The position numbers and the translations under genes are program-made. Below, piece by piece: positions 8,840 through 17,360 of a stretch of 64,000 bases of DNA. Under the pieces are notes generated by a model that saw nothing but the letters and a program-made list of their open reading frames with translations, made no database searches and was not told where the DNA came from. This stretch comes from Ktedonospora formicarum. Its GTDB lineage: Bacteria > Chloroflexota > Ktedonobacteria > Ktedonobacterales > Ktedonobacteraceae. Position 1 is the first letter of the stretch. Each line of letters opens with the position of its first letter. Location of the stretch: NCBI RefSeq assembly GCF_016587355.1, contig NZ_BNJF01000005.1:332926-396925 (forward strand). Direction: 5' to 3'.

Positions 8840-10627
8840 ATGTTGTCCTTGCTTCGCCGTCGTCTTAGGTTTGATAAATATAGTTGGTGTGCCATTGCCA
8901 TAATTCTCCTGGCATTTCTGTTACGCTTTTTTATGATTGCTCAAGGCTGGCCTGTTGTTACCGATGACGAAGGCCCTGTTGGACTCATGGCTCGGCATAT
9001 TGCCTATCTTGGCGCGCATCCTCTCTTTTATTATGGACAAGATTATATGGGGCCGCTGGAAGCCTATTTAGGTGCCGCTTTCTTCTGGCTTCTGGGCCCT
9101 TCTCCCTTCTCCTTGCGCCTCGGCTTAGTGATTATATTTGCCCTCTTTCTCATTTGTTTCTATGCTTTAACAGCACGTCTCTATTCAAAGGGATTGGCCC
9201 TCTTTTCGCTCGCCTTGTTAAGCCTGGGGACGCCCGAAGTGATTTTTAGACAGCTTTCAGCCGCCGCTGGAACTCCCGAGTATATTTTCTTTGTGACGCT
9301 GCTTTTACTCCTCACATCCTGGCTCGCCTTCACTGCCACTCCTGAAGCCAAAGGTAAAAGCAATAGCGCGCATGCTAAAACAGGGCGCTCAAGATTACCC
9401 TGGTATCGCCTGCTTGCTTATGCGGCCTGGGGAGCAATCGCGGGATTAGCTATCTGGAGTCACTTGCTTAGCGTGGCATTTGTTGTAATAGCGGGGCCCA
9501 TGCTTATTCTCTGCTGCTATAGAGAGTTACGACCATCAGTAGTAGTGACTCTCTTGCTCATGCTATTTATTTGTGTTTCTCCCCAACTCCTCTATAAATT
9601 CTTCGTTCCAACCTCTCCCACACAGGCGTCTTTGTTTGGAGGCGGATATCATGAAACCAGCGGACCAGCCCCCCTGGCTCTTTCAGGCAAAGAGGCTGGT
9701 ATTCGTCCATCGCTTGGGCTACAGATCGCAGGCAATCTGATGGTAACACTTCCTATCGCGATTGATGCCAACGGAGTCTGTTCCCTGAATAGCGGAAATG
9801 CCTGGCCCCTTACAAGTCAGACTTCCTCTCAGACCCTGGTGTGTTCGGGCGTGCATGGGGCCTGGGGCATTGGATTTCTTGTGCTCTGGTTTATGGCTAC
9901 AATTGTTGCCGCGAAACGTCTCTGGATTAACTGGCGACGAGTGCGAGATCAGGAGCATGCATTGGAACAACGGCATGAGATGGTTCGTCAGGCTGCTCGC
10001 CTCACGCTTCTTTTAAGTGCCGGGGCAGCCGAGTTCGTGCTCTCTTTCAATCAATTGGCGAACGCGGTCACTCCCTGGACATCTAGCCGTTATCTGGTTG
10101 GTGTGCTTATAGCAACCCCTGCGGTGCTTTCTCCTCTGTGGGAGAACAGGCAGAAGGGTAAAGATCTATGGCGTTCCTTAAAAGGGCGGATCAAGGTCGT
10201 TTGTAAATATAGTCTGCTCTTGCTCATCCTTTTAAGCTGCCTGCTTGGTACCTTTAACATATTTACACAGGAGGTTCCTAGAGCTCAGGCTACCCAACTG
10301 CATGATAGCCAATTAGTTGAACGACTCTTAGCAGCAGGGGCTACCCGTATATATACAAATAATTGGATGTGTGATCGCCTCGCCTTTGAGAGCGACGAAC
10401 GGATCATTTGTAGCGCTCTTGATCAGCATCTTCATCCAGGACTTGATCGCTATTTCCCTTACCGCGCCATTGTGGCACAGGACCCCCATCCATTCTATGT
10501 ATTTCCCCAGGGGTCGGTCCAAACATTACTCTTTGTACAACTAGCCAAAGAGCAACACATCGAGTATGTAGTTTTTACCGCGTATGGCTGTGATATCTAT
10601 CGGCCCACGCGGAGAGTTGTTCCCTGA
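8840..10627 (+). CDS. GT-C type membrane glycosyltransferase (GT39/ArnT-like)
   Basis: A 595-residue protein with about ten membrane segments spread from residue 15 to 480. The first extracytoplasmic loop carries TDDEGPVGLMARHI (41-54), matching the acidic D/E-containing catalytic loop of GT-C transferases that use polyprenyl-phosphate sugars (PMT/ArnT/GT39 group). This is followed by YYGQDYMGPLEAYLGAAFFWLLG, another family-like loop. The soluble C-terminal part (about 490-595) contains several cysteines (WMC, IIC, GC). The acceptor may be a cell-envelope glycan or protein; nothing nearby indicates which. It appears monocistronic: the upstream gap is about 390 bases and the next gene is on the other strand. 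Confidence 0.8.
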   Translation: MLSLLRRRLRFDKYSWCAIAIILLAFLLRFFMIAQGWPVVTDDEGPVGLMARHIAYLGAHPLFYYGQDYMGPLEAYLGAAFFWLLGPSPFSLRLGLVIIFALFLICFYALTARLYSKGLALFSLALLSLGTPEVIFRQLSAAAGTPEYIFFVTLLLLLTSWLAFTATPEAKGKSNSAHAKTGRSRLPWYRLLAYAAWGAIAGLAIWSHLLSVAFVVIAGPMLILCCYRELRPSVVVTLLLMLFICVSPQLLYKFFVPTSPTQASLFGGGYHETSGPAPLALSGKEAGIRPSLGLQIAGNLMVTLPIAIDANGVCSLNSGNAWPLTSQTSSQTLVCSGVHGAWGIGFLVLWFMATIVAAKRLWINWRRVRDQEHALEQRHEMVRQAARLTLLLSAGAAEFVLSFNQLANAVTPWTSSRYLVGVLIATPAVLSPLWENRQKGKDLWRSLKGRIKVVCKYSLLLLILLSCLLGTFNIFTQEVPRAQATQLHDSQLVERLLAAGATRIYTNNWMCDRLAFESDERIICSALDQHLHPGLDRYFPYRAIVAQDPHPFYVFPQGSVQTLLFVQLAKEQHIEYVVFTAYGCDIYRPTRRVVP

Positions 10628-10717
10628 CCTCTAGTTGTTTGCCTCTCCCCTTTCGCTCATCCATTGCGATAGTTTGCTTCGGGGTCATGTACGTGTAAGT
10701 GGGGTTTTGAATTCACG

Positions 10718-10936
10718 TTATTGAGTGAGAGGAAGGGGAGAGAGTGAACTGAATCCAACGACCATGACTCTCGCATATTGCCAGATCTCCTGATCCAGAG
10801 CGGCCTGTTGTGCTAGCCAGGAATACAACGGTGAGGCATTTGACGCGTCCGGGCGCCCAAAGCTAGAGATTCCATGCTGCGTAAAACTTTGGCGCAAATA
10901 GGCCAGTTCTTTTTCTTCAAACGCACTTGCATCCAT
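10718..10936 (-). CDS. short protein, possibly a truncated DUF2332-like gene
   Basis: A 72-residue reading frame that begins 13 bases after the stop of the YciI-like gene on the same strand, so it could be translated from the same mRNA. Its part ASPLYSWLAQQAALDQEIWQYA resembles the beginning of DUF2332 proteins (a SPLYxxLxxxxAxDPEL pattern), a family normally over 300 residues long. If so, this is a remnant whose remainder is lost. The last residues (SSLSPLPLTQ) look random. The ribosome site is weak. I am unsure that it is a functional gene. Confidence 0.35.
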   Translation of the reverse strand: MDASAFEEKELAYLRQSFTQHGISSFGRPDASNASPLYSWLAQQAALDQEIWQYARVMVVGFSSLSPLPLTQ

Positions 10937-10948
10937 GTCGAAAAATCC

Positions 10949-11248
10949 CTATAGGTTGTGGTAGGAGATGTAGTAAGGGTGAACCTCGAAGTGCATCACA
11001 CCGCGCTGGACCACTGGATCATGCGCCATGAGATCGCGCGCGACCTCCAGTGATTCAGCCTCAAATATGGAGATACCGAAGGCGCGGTCTGTACAGGGAC
11101 CTATCAGGTAGAATTTCCGCTCCTTGACCAACGTATTCAGGTAGGCGACATGGGCTGCCATTGCCTCTTGCTCCTCTGGAAGCAACTCTTCAAGAAAGCC
11201 CGGTCGCTTTGGGCGAATCATGCAGATAAAGGTTGTTTGCTCTGCCAT
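10949..11248 (-). CDS. YciI family protein
   Basis: A 99-residue protein with the ferredoxin-like YciI pattern: FICMIRPKRPGFLEELLPEEQ, then MAAHVAYLNTLVKERKFYLIGP, then GISIFEAESLEVARDLMAHDPVVQRGVMHFEVHPY. The histidine in AAHVAYL and the Asp in AHDPVV are the conserved positions thought to form the active site in this family, whose reactions are mostly unknown (muconolactone-isomerase-like fold). A clear GGAGGTG lies upstream of the ATG at 11248. It is the first gene of a short minus-strand unit with the 72-residue frame below it. Confidence 0.85.
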   Translation of the reverse strand: MAEQTTFICMIRPKRPGFLEELLPEEQEAMAAHVAYLNTLVKERKFYLIGPCTDRAFGISIFEAESLEVARDLMAHDPVVQRGVMHFEVHPYYISYHNL

Positions 11249-11515
11249 TAGTGCACCTCCTACTGGGCAGTCTCGGCCCTGGTTTGAGCCTGGGTCGTCA
11301 CTCTTCTAGGGGCTCTCCGCCTGTAATTTGAAAATACTGCTCGCTTACAGGCACATCTATCATTATATTAGAATACAATATTTTTGAGTTAAATGCTTCT
11401 CTAAATTTGCCCTTTAGTGACATGCACTGTTTGATATCCTCCTTTCGCATGCGTTATCCATATTGTAGAATATAACTCAACAATATAAATATGTATATGA
11501 AAGAGGCATGCTTCT

Positions 11516-11629
11516 ATGCCAGATCGCGTCCTTATACTTGGCATTGAGCTACTTGTGGTGCTTGCCATTATTGGTTTTATCTTCTATAAGAGCTTTATGA
11601 AACGGCTACGTGCTCTATCTGGTGTATGA
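11516..11629 (+). CDS. small membrane peptide, 37 residues
   Basis: It encodes one hydrophobic helix (ILGIELLVVLAIIGFIFY) followed by a basic tail (KSFMKRLRAL). AAAGAGG lies upstream. It overlaps the start of the next frame (11610). A similar arrangement, a 35-residue one-helix peptide followed by an M48-like gene, occurs immediately downstream at 12008 and 12128, so this looks like the older copy of a duplicated cassette. Not recognised as a known family. Confidence 0.5.
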   Translation: MPDRVLILGIELLVVLAIIGFIFYKSFMKRLRALSGV

Positions 11630-11966
11630 GTATCGGATTCGGCATCCCTTTGAAAGTAAGCTTGATCGTGAGACCATACAGCTTACAGGTGATCCATTCG
11701 CACTGATTACTGCTCACCATTTTACTGCGGCCTTCGATGGCAAACCGCTCATCTTTGATGGCAAGCAGCCCGAGAAAGAGAAACGCATCTGGCAGCTTGT
11801 CACTATGGGCAATCAGCTCTGGCCTCGCGCACCCTACGCCTCAGAGCCTGTGCCTACCGTTATTACCATCACGTGCGATGGATATCAGATTACTGCGCCA
11901 CCCACGGCGGTTACGGAGCCTGCATCGGTGCCTATCGAACCATATGGGGCTATGCATAGCAAGTAA
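11610..11966 (+). pseudogene. C-terminal remnant of an M48-like gene paralogous to the one at 12128
   Basis: A 118-residue frame from a GTG. From residue 14 on (ESKLDRETIQLTGDPFALITAHHFTAAFDG, then WPRAPYASEPVPTVITI, then TEPASVPIEPYG) it parallels the last third of the neighbouring protein (KADRFAATLTGDPAALIVAYRLKMAFNG, WPRALHASVPVPAIMQI, TEPAPVPGELY). The region that would hold the membrane helices and the rest of the peptidase domain is missing, replaced by the overlapping small membrane peptide. It keeps an ExxxD spacing (ESKLD) that its intact neighbour has lost. I read it as the product of duplication followed by an internal deletion. Confidence 0.7.
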
Positions 11967-12007
11967 TGGATTACTTGCATATTAATGTCAAGGGAGACAC
12001 ATCACAT

Positions 12008-12115
12008 ATGTCGCTACAGCAATATCTAAATATCGTCGCGCTGGTTGTCTCATTCCTGATTGGTAATTTGGCTGGCATCATCGAGAGAAGCAAACGCCGT
12101 CGCCTCCTTGTGTGA
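12008..12115 (+). CDS. small membrane peptide, 35 residues
   Basis: The sequence has one hydrophobic helix (YLNIVALVVSFLIGNLAGII) and a strongly basic end (ERSKRRRLL). AGGGAG lies 11 bases upstream of the ATG. The stop is 12 bases before the TTG of the M48-like gene, so the two are probably translated together. Topology suggests an outside N-terminus by the positive-inside rule. It could be an accessory subunit of the neighbouring membrane protein; that is inference from the repeated gene order. Confidence 0.55.
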   Translation: MSLQQYLNIVALVVSFLIGNLAGIIERSKRRRLLV

Positions 12116-12127
12116 CAGAGCCAACGC

Positions 12128-13348
12128 TTGACGCCCTCATCCTCCCCGCTTGCTCGCTATGATGCCTATCGCGAGTACGTCAGGTTGCGATTACAGTATT
12201 GGAAGAACGCCTTTTTAGTTGGTCTCTTCGCCTCCTTTTTTGCCATCGCTTGTCTAACAATGCTAATTTTTAATATTATTGGTGGCGATAGCTCCGTGAG
12301 ACCGGGACCGGTCGGTATGGAATACTATGGCTTGATTGCCGCAATATGGATACAGTGGATAGTAAGCTGCTGTACAGTTGACATTCAGGTGCTACGCACC
12401 TTTTACATTAATCGTTTGCCTGAAAGACCGTGCTTGCTCAAGATAATATTTCCATACGCATTGCCCCTGTTTCTGTTTATTGTTTTCTCTTTGCTTCAAC
12501 TGGGAAATGCTTACAATCTCGTATCTATGGAGATCCAGATTGACCTCTTGTTTGCTATCCTTGTTCTGCTGCTTTTGTGCTTTGACCTCTTCCCGTTTCA
12601 GTATGCATGCTTGACTGCTTCCATTCAGCCAATCGAGGAGACTGAGTGGGTTGAACTGCTTCCCCGTATCAATGAGTGGGCTGGTCGCGCAGGAGTGACC
12701 CTGGCATCAGTGCAGGTGGCGCAGGACGCTATTGGCTGGCATGGGGTGCGCATTGTGGGGTTGGGCAAGCGACCAACGTTGATTTTGGGTGAAGCCTTGC
12801 TGCGTGCCAGCGAGTGGCGCGTACGCGACGCCTTCATTTGTATGGCCTTGGCGGAGCATTACGTCGGGATCGCACGCAGGCGTCTCAGACGCGACATCGG
12901 GTATCTCCTCCTGCTCTGCGCCTGGATACCATGCTACCACTTCGCGGAACAACTCGCGCATACTCCAATGAGGATAGGGGCATGGGCGCCTTACATCGGC
13001 TTTCCCATCCTCGCGCTAGTCCTGGGGCTGAGCCATCCTGGTAGGGCTTACTATAAGGCCGACCGCTTTGCTGCTACCCTGACAGGCGATCCCGCCGCGC
13101 TCATCGTGGCCTATCGACTCAAGATGGCCTTCAATGGTTGGTCTATATCGTGGAGCATTAGGAGTCTGGATGGGAAGCGCGTCGAGCAACTGGCAAAACT
13201 GAGTATGCAGCCGTGGCCCCGAGCGCTCCATGCCTCTGTGCCGGTCCCTGCGATTATGCAGATCAGTTATTATACAACGCTACCTCAGATGGTGACGGAG
13301 CCTGCTCCAGTGCCCGGTGAGCTCTATAAAATAGAGCGTCCCGCGTGA
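12128..13348 (+). CDS. membrane protein with a degenerate M48-peptidase-like domain
   Basis: A 406-residue protein: four predicted membrane helices in the first 165 residues (near 27-50, 74-92, 105-125 and 136-155), a soluble part resembling M48 (HtpX/Ste24-like) peptidases, and two more hydrophobic segments (about 260-300). The order (LPRINEWAGRAGVTLASVQVAQ, then ILGEALLRASEWRVRDAFICMALAEH, then KADRFAATLTGDPAAL) follows M48, but the zinc-binding HExxH is absent (AEHYVGIA stands in its place) and the later ExxxD reads YYKAD. It is therefore likely to be a catalytically dead homologue. The only plausible start is a TTG. A hairpin begins at its last codons. The homologous remnant lies just upstream. 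Confidence 0.65.
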   Translation: MTPSSSPLARYDAYREYVRLRLQYWKNAFLVGLFASFFAIACLTMLIFNIIGGDSSVRPGPVGMEYYGLIAAIWIQWIVSCCTVDIQVLRTFYINRLPERPCLLKIIFPYALPLFLFIVFSLLQLGNAYNLVSMEIQIDLLFAILVLLLLCFDLFPFQYACLTASIQPIEETEWVELLPRINEWAGRAGVTLASVQVAQDAIGWHGVRIVGLGKRPTLILGEALLRASEWRVRDAFICMALAEHYVGIARRRLRRDIGYLLLLCAWIPCYHFAEQLAHTPMRIGAWAPYIGFPILALVLGLSHPGRAYYKADRFAATLTGDPAALIVAYRLKMAFNGWSISWSIRSLDGKRVEQLAKLSMQPWPRALHASVPVPAIMQISYYTTLPQMVTEPAPVPGELYKIERPA

Positions 13349-13368
13349 GATATGTCTCACGCGGGACG
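13337..13368. terminator. bidirectional hairpin between convergent genes
   Basis: A 14-bp perfect stem (13337-13350 with 13355-13368, loop TATG) overlaps the stop codon of the M48-like gene and lies 24 bases from the end of the convergent ctaA-like gene. It can serve both strands. Confidence 0.75.
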
Positions 13369-13392
13369 TCGTGTGCGTATGGAAAGGGACGA

Positions 13393-14355
13393 TTAGCCGC
13401 GACTGGGCGCGACCTGGATTTGTTCGGCAGGCTGGTTCTTCCAGGGCCAACCAACTTGCATGCAGAGGTAGCTCTGGACAGCGAAGAGAACCGCGATAAG
13501 CGTAGTGTGAACCAGTTCGACGACCAGTTGCCCGCCAGTGGTGACGGTGAGCATGCCAGCCATGCCCTGCAAGACGACCAGAATGAAGGCCAGCCCCGCG
13601 CCACGAACGATGTCCGGGCGCTGGCGATAACGGCGTACAACCCAGATCAGCAGACCCAGGATGAGCAGACCAATCAGTGAGGCGGCGTAGCGGTGGAGCA
13701 TCTGGACGCCCGGCATGGTCGAGATATCGGGGACCATCGTGCTACAGCCGGGCCATTGCGTGCCGCAGCCCAATGTCGAGGAGGAGTGGCGAACGAACGC
13801 GCCTGTGTAGACGACGATATAGCAGAAGGCCGCCGTTCCCCAGATCATATACTGAAGGCCCTTGCCAACGAGTGGGAGGGTAGTGGGTGCCACGCGCTCT
13901 CCTACCTGCTTCAACTGGAAGAGGTACACGGTCAGCAGGACGACGCTGGCGAAGGAGATCAGCGAGAAACCAAAGTGTAGCGAGAGGAACCACTTCAAGG
14001 CGAAAGTTCCCTCGAACTGAACGGTCAATGCGCCTAGCGCTCCCTGGAGCACGACAAAGAAGATGCTCAGGAAGCCGAGCAGCTTGACGCGCCCGTTCTG
14101 GCGGAAGACCCACCAGGACCAGACGGTCAGGATCAGGATCAGGAAGCCATCAATGCCAGATGCGATACGATGGCTATACTCAAGCACGGAATCAACTGAC
14201 ATGTACTCAGGAATCAGTTGCCCCTTACAGATCGGCCATGAGGTGCCGCACCCCTGTCCCGCACCAGTCTTGGTAACAATCGCCCCCATCAGCACCATAA
14301 TATACGCGCCAATCGAGGTGATAACCCCAAATATTCTCATCAAACGCAGTATCAT
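13393..14355 (-). CDS. ctaA: heme A synthase (COX15/CtaA family)
   Basis: A 320-residue membrane protein with eight predicted helices in two homologous halves. Each half starts with a Cys pair: GCGTSWPIC (35-43) and GCGTQWPGC (near 195). The heme-ligand histidines are visible in EYSHRIASG (His62), SLHFGFS, MLHRYAAS and LVHTTLIAV. It oxidises the methyl group of heme O to the formyl of heme A for aa3-type cytochrome oxidase. The internal duplication and Cys pairs match the Gram-positive and Chloroflexota CtaA type. No ctaB or oxidase subunit gene is adjacent, so it stands apart from its pathway here. The final residues are divergent, as is usual. Confidence 0.93.
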   Translation of the reverse strand: MILRLMRIFGVITSIGAYIMVLMGAIVTKTGAGQGCGTSWPICKGQLIPEYMSVDSVLEYSHRIASGIDGFLILILTVWSWWVFRQNGRVKLLGFLSIFFVVLQGALGALTVQFEGTFALKWFLSLHFGFSLISFASVVLLTVYLFQLKQVGERVAPTTLPLVGKGLQYMIWGTAAFCYIVVYTGAFVRHSSSTLGCGTQWPGCSTMVPDISTMPGVQMLHRYAASLIGLLILGLLIWVVRRYRQRPDIVRGAGLAFILVVLQGMAGMLTVTTGGQLVVELVHTTLIAVLFAVQSYLCMQVGWPWKNQPAEQIQVAPSRG

Positions 14356-14646
14356 TTTATCTTACTCAATATCTTTTTCAGAGAGCCCCACTAGCCTCAC
14401 ACTGGCTTGACGCGGCCCGAAGCGGTTCAGAGTGGGTTCGTGCCCTACTCCGCCAGATGGGCAAATGGACATGAAGAGATGTGAATTTGACATATTATAG
14501 CACGACCTGTCAGGTCCAGGCACATCGCGTCATTTGTGCTTCGCGATGGTGGCAACATTCAAGCAAAGGCTCAGATACGGCGTTCTAAAGCGGAAGAATG
14601 GATTCATGTTTTGGGGGCAAGTGTTCGCGAAGGAGAAATGAATGAA

Positions 14647-14680
14647 GCCGGGGGCACGCCACATGTGGCGTGCCCCCGGC
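14647..14680. terminator. perfect 34-bp palindrome downstream of a GC-rich gene
   Basis: The two 17-base halves meet without a spacer at ACA/TGT. It lies 20 bases past the stop of the minus-strand gene at 14701. No T-run is present, a style common for terminators of high-GC actinobacteria. The rest of the gap 14356-14646 shows no gene. Confidence 0.7.
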
Positions 14681-14700
14681 CCGACGTGCTCAGTGTTGCA

Positions 14701-15465
14701 TCAGCTCAGGCCGAGGCTCCTGCGCAGCGCGTCGAGGTACTTGACACGCTGCGCTTGGTCGAGGGTCTTGAGCTCGTTGGTGACCCGCTCAAGGAGGGGC
14801 ATATCGCGCGATACGCGAAGCAGGACAGCGTCCCGCGTCTCGCTGCGTTTGGGCTCCCATGCCATGATCGCCTCGAATGTCTCCAGCATCTTTTCGATCT
14901 GATCAGACGATCGAGCCACCTTGTAACCGTGGCGCACCAGGGCCGCGTCCGAACTGCTGGCCCCGTAGAGCCGCAGACCTACCGCATTCCGAACGTAGCC
15001 GGAGGTCTGGGCGAGCAGGGTCACGATCCTGTTCGCCAGCGCCGGGTTTTCGCTCAGCAGAAGGTAATACCCCTGCGTGAACGGTCCATCCATACGATGC
15101 TCAATGAATAGGCCTGAGTCCCGTGCATCGAGCAGTTCGAGGATTGACACCAGCCTGTTGCTCTCGTCATCGCCGTCAAAAAGCTCCAGCAATGAATCCC
15201 GGATGTGGAAGGCCCACACGTCGTACGGCTCTCCACCAGAGTGGACCTCGAAGGCCTCCCCGCTGGTGGCCTTCTTGATGACGCGTGCGACGCGGACTGC
15301 GGCCTGTCGAGGGAGGCTGCTCGCGGCCTCCAGCAGGTCATTGTTGTACCAGTCGACAGCCTCCTGCTCGATGCCCTGCGGCGTCCCGCTGTGATAGAGC
15401 AGGTCGAGCACCTCCTGAGGGAGGTCCTCAGAGTTACCAGATGTGGCGGTCGTGGGCTCGGTCAT
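14701..15465 (-). CDS. GC-rich orphan protein of unknown function
   Basis: A 254-residue soluble, mostly helical protein beginning MTEPTTATSGNSEDLPQEV. I start at the ATG at 15465 because AAAGGGA lies just upstream; the frame is open further but that extension looks random. It contains regular helical units such as IVTLLAQTSGYVRNAVGLRLYG and MLETFEAIMAWEP that might be repeat-like, but I recognise no domain or catalytic motif. Codon choice is visibly richer in G/C at third positions (CTC, GTC, GCC) than in neighbours, and the gene ends at a perfect GC-rich palindrome, so it was probably acquired from an actinobacteria-like donor. It may be a cargo gene of unknown use. Confidence 0.65.
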   Translation of the reverse strand: MTEPTTATSGNSEDLPQEVLDLLYHSGTPQGIEQEAVDWYNNDLLEAASSLPRQAAVRVARVIKKATSGEAFEVHSGGEPYDVWAFHIRDSLLELFDGDDESNRLVSILELLDARDSGLFIEHRMDGPFTQGYYLLLSENPALANRIVTLLAQTSGYVRNAVGLRLYGASSSDAALVRHGYKVARSSDQIEKMLETFEAIMAWEPKRSETRDAVLLRVSRDMPLLERVTNELKTLDQAQRVKYLDALRRSLGLS

Positions 15466-15847
15466 GACTATCCCTTTCGGGACGGGCGAGGGTTTTCTTA
15501 GTACCCTCGCAGCGTATAATGCATTGCGCTGAGCAAATCGGGGCCAACCTTTGGCGAAAAGCCAGAAGGGGTTCGTCGTTGTGCCGAACCGGCCTGTTCG
15601 GCGCCATTCTCCTGTCTCCCGCGAGGTCTCAGCGTTCAAGACGTGGAAGATGCGGAGACGAACCAGACCTGGTCACCTTGCTAGCATAAACCAGCTTGTC
15701 GATGGTGACGGTCGATTGCTCTGAAAATAGTATAAAGCATATGGATGTGTAACACAAGTATTTTCCCCTATTTAAGCCTGGAACTGCCTGGAGAGGAAAA
15801 AGAATGATAGTCTATATGCTATACTTCACTCAGGAGCGTTGCTTTAG

Positions 15848-16093
15848 CCATCTACATCCGCCAGGGACCAGGGCGTGAAACTTGCAGCTTACCAACAATG
15901 CGCGACTATGGAAGAAGTGATGCTCGTCGATCAGTTTCGACCTCATGTCGAAGTCTATACGCGCGTAGAGGGGCGATGGATGCGCACGATCTATAGGCCT
16001 GATGAGACTATCGCGCTCAATAGCCTGGATATATTTCTCTCAATAGATGAGGTACACTTCGGTATCGACTTCGAGGAAGAAATCGAGGAGTGA
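15848..16093 (+). pseudogene. truncated Uma2-family nuclease (DUF820) remnant
   Basis: From 15848 the reading frame gives PSTSARDQGVKLAAYQQCAT, then VMLVDQFRPHVEVYTRVEGRW, then IALNSLDIFLSIDEVHFGIDF. This matches the second half of Uma2/DUF820 proteins (consensus SPSTxxxDRGxKxxxY, then YLLVDQxxxxVExYxR, then L.SLxxxLxLxxIY). A stop codon (TAG, 15845) directly precedes the homologous part, so the N-terminal half with the first catalytic acidic residues is gone. A GTG at 15875 could still start a 72-residue fragment, but a working nuclease is unlikely. Uma2 genes are highly amplified and often decay in filamentous bacteria; this is one such relic. Confidence 0.75.
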
Positions 16094-16115
16094 TTGTGTA
16101 GCCCTGGTCGAGGTA

Positions 16116-16152
16116 TGAGAGAGGGAAAATGAGAATAAATCTCCCTCTCTCA
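16116..16152. terminator. hairpin between the Uma2 remnant and the esterase
   Basis: TGAGAGAGGGA (16116-16126) pairs with TCCCTCTCTCA (16142-16152) across a 15-base loop. It sits just past the end of the minus-strand esterase gene. Confidence 0.6.
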
Positions 16153-16161
16153 GTTCGTGGT

Positions 16162-17142
16162 TTATAGGTTGCCAGGGCGGTGGGATGGAGTAAAGGCGCG
16201 TCGTAAGGCTGCTAATTGGTCGCGGTCGGCGGTCTGGGTTACCCGGGCATTGGGGACCATGCGGAAGCCGTGGTAAACGCCTGGGTAGACGTGTAATTCG
16301 GTTGGCACGCCCGCGCGGGTCAGGCGGCGCGCGTACTCCATATCTTCTTCAAGAAAGAGATCAAGCGCGCCCACGTTGATAAAGGTGGGTGGCAGGCCTT
16401 CAAGCTGCTCGGCACGCGCCGCAGCCGCGTAGGGCGAAACATCGTCGCCACCGGGTTCTTGTCCCAACATCGAGGTCCAGCCAAAGCGATTGGCCTCCGG
16501 GGTCCAGATAAACTCTCCCGTGTACGGATGTGGATTCTCTTGTGTGCACGTGCGATCATCGAGCATGGGGGCGATCAGGAATTGGAATAGCAGAGGGATT
16601 TCCCCACGGTCGCGCGCTAAGAGCGCTAGAGTAGCTGCCAGCCCACCGCCCGCGCTGCTCCCTCCAACCGCGATGCGCCTGGAATCGATACCCAATTCTT
16701 CGGCATGGGTATAGAGCCAGTTCAAGGCCGCGTAACAATCTTCTACTGGACCTGGATAAGGTGTCTCAGGGGCCAGGCGATAGTCCACTGAAACGGCGGC
16801 ACACCCGGTCGCTGACACGAAACTTTTGGCCATGAGGTCTTCCGCATCAGCCGATCCCATGATATAACCACCACCGTGGAGCCAGAGGAGCGCCGGGAGC
16901 AGCCCCTGTGTTGAGTTTGGTTGATAGATCAGTACCCGGACATCTGGCGCTTCCTCTGGTCCAGGGATGAAGCGCTCACTCATAGAGATGGCGTCGGAAG
17001 ACTGGGGCTGCTTCACGAATAAGCGGGCAGCGGCTCGTATCTGATTCAGGTTTTCAGCACTGAGAGTTGTGGCTGGGATCTGGTCGAGGATGGGGGCAAG
17101 TTCTGGATCAACAAGATGCTTTGAGGTTGTGCCTTTGTTCAT
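16162..17142 (-). CDS. HSL-family alpha/beta hydrolase (lipase/esterase)
   Basis: A 326-residue esterase of the hormone-sensitive-lipase group (alpha/beta hydrolase fold-3). It carries the oxyanion HGGGYIMG motif (near 89-96), VSVDYRLAPETPYPGPVED, the nucleophile elbow GGSSAGG, the catalytic Asp in VGALDLFLEED and the catalytic His in YPGVYHGF. These enzymes hydrolyse short- to medium-chain esters of glycerol or acetylated alcohols in the cytoplasm. No signal peptide is seen. It is divergent from the SDR gene at 17361, with a shared 218-base promoter region. Length and motifs are complete, so it should be active. Confidence 0.9.
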   Translation of the reverse strand: MNKGTTSKHLVDPELAPILDQIPATTLSAENLNQIRAAARLFVKQPQSSDAISMSERFIPGPEEAPDVRVLIYQPNSTQGLLPALLWLHGGGYIMGSADAEDLMAKSFVSATGCAAVSVDYRLAPETPYPGPVEDCYAALNWLYTHAEELGIDSRRIAVGGSSAGGGLAATLALLARDRGEIPLLFQFLIAPMLDDRTCTQENPHPYTGEFIWTPEANRFGWTSMLGQEPGGDDVSPYAAAARAEQLEGLPPTFINVGALDLFLEEDMEYARRLTRAGVPTELHVYPGVYHGFRMVPNARVTQTADRDQLAALRRAFTPSHRPGNL

Positions 17143-17360
17143 GTGTGCTCTTTCCGTATTGTGACTATTCTCCTTCTGGCCTGCACTCTAGTATAAGACG
17201 AAATATGTCGCTCTCGCAATGTTGTGTTGTTTGAAGAAATAATAAATGCTCACGTGTAGCCTGGTCGAGCCTGCCGGGAGCATGTGCTATACTGAGCGCA
17301 AAGTTGGAAATGGCCTTCGAGGCTGGATGAGCAGCCTTCTATGTGCAAGGAGTAGCATCT

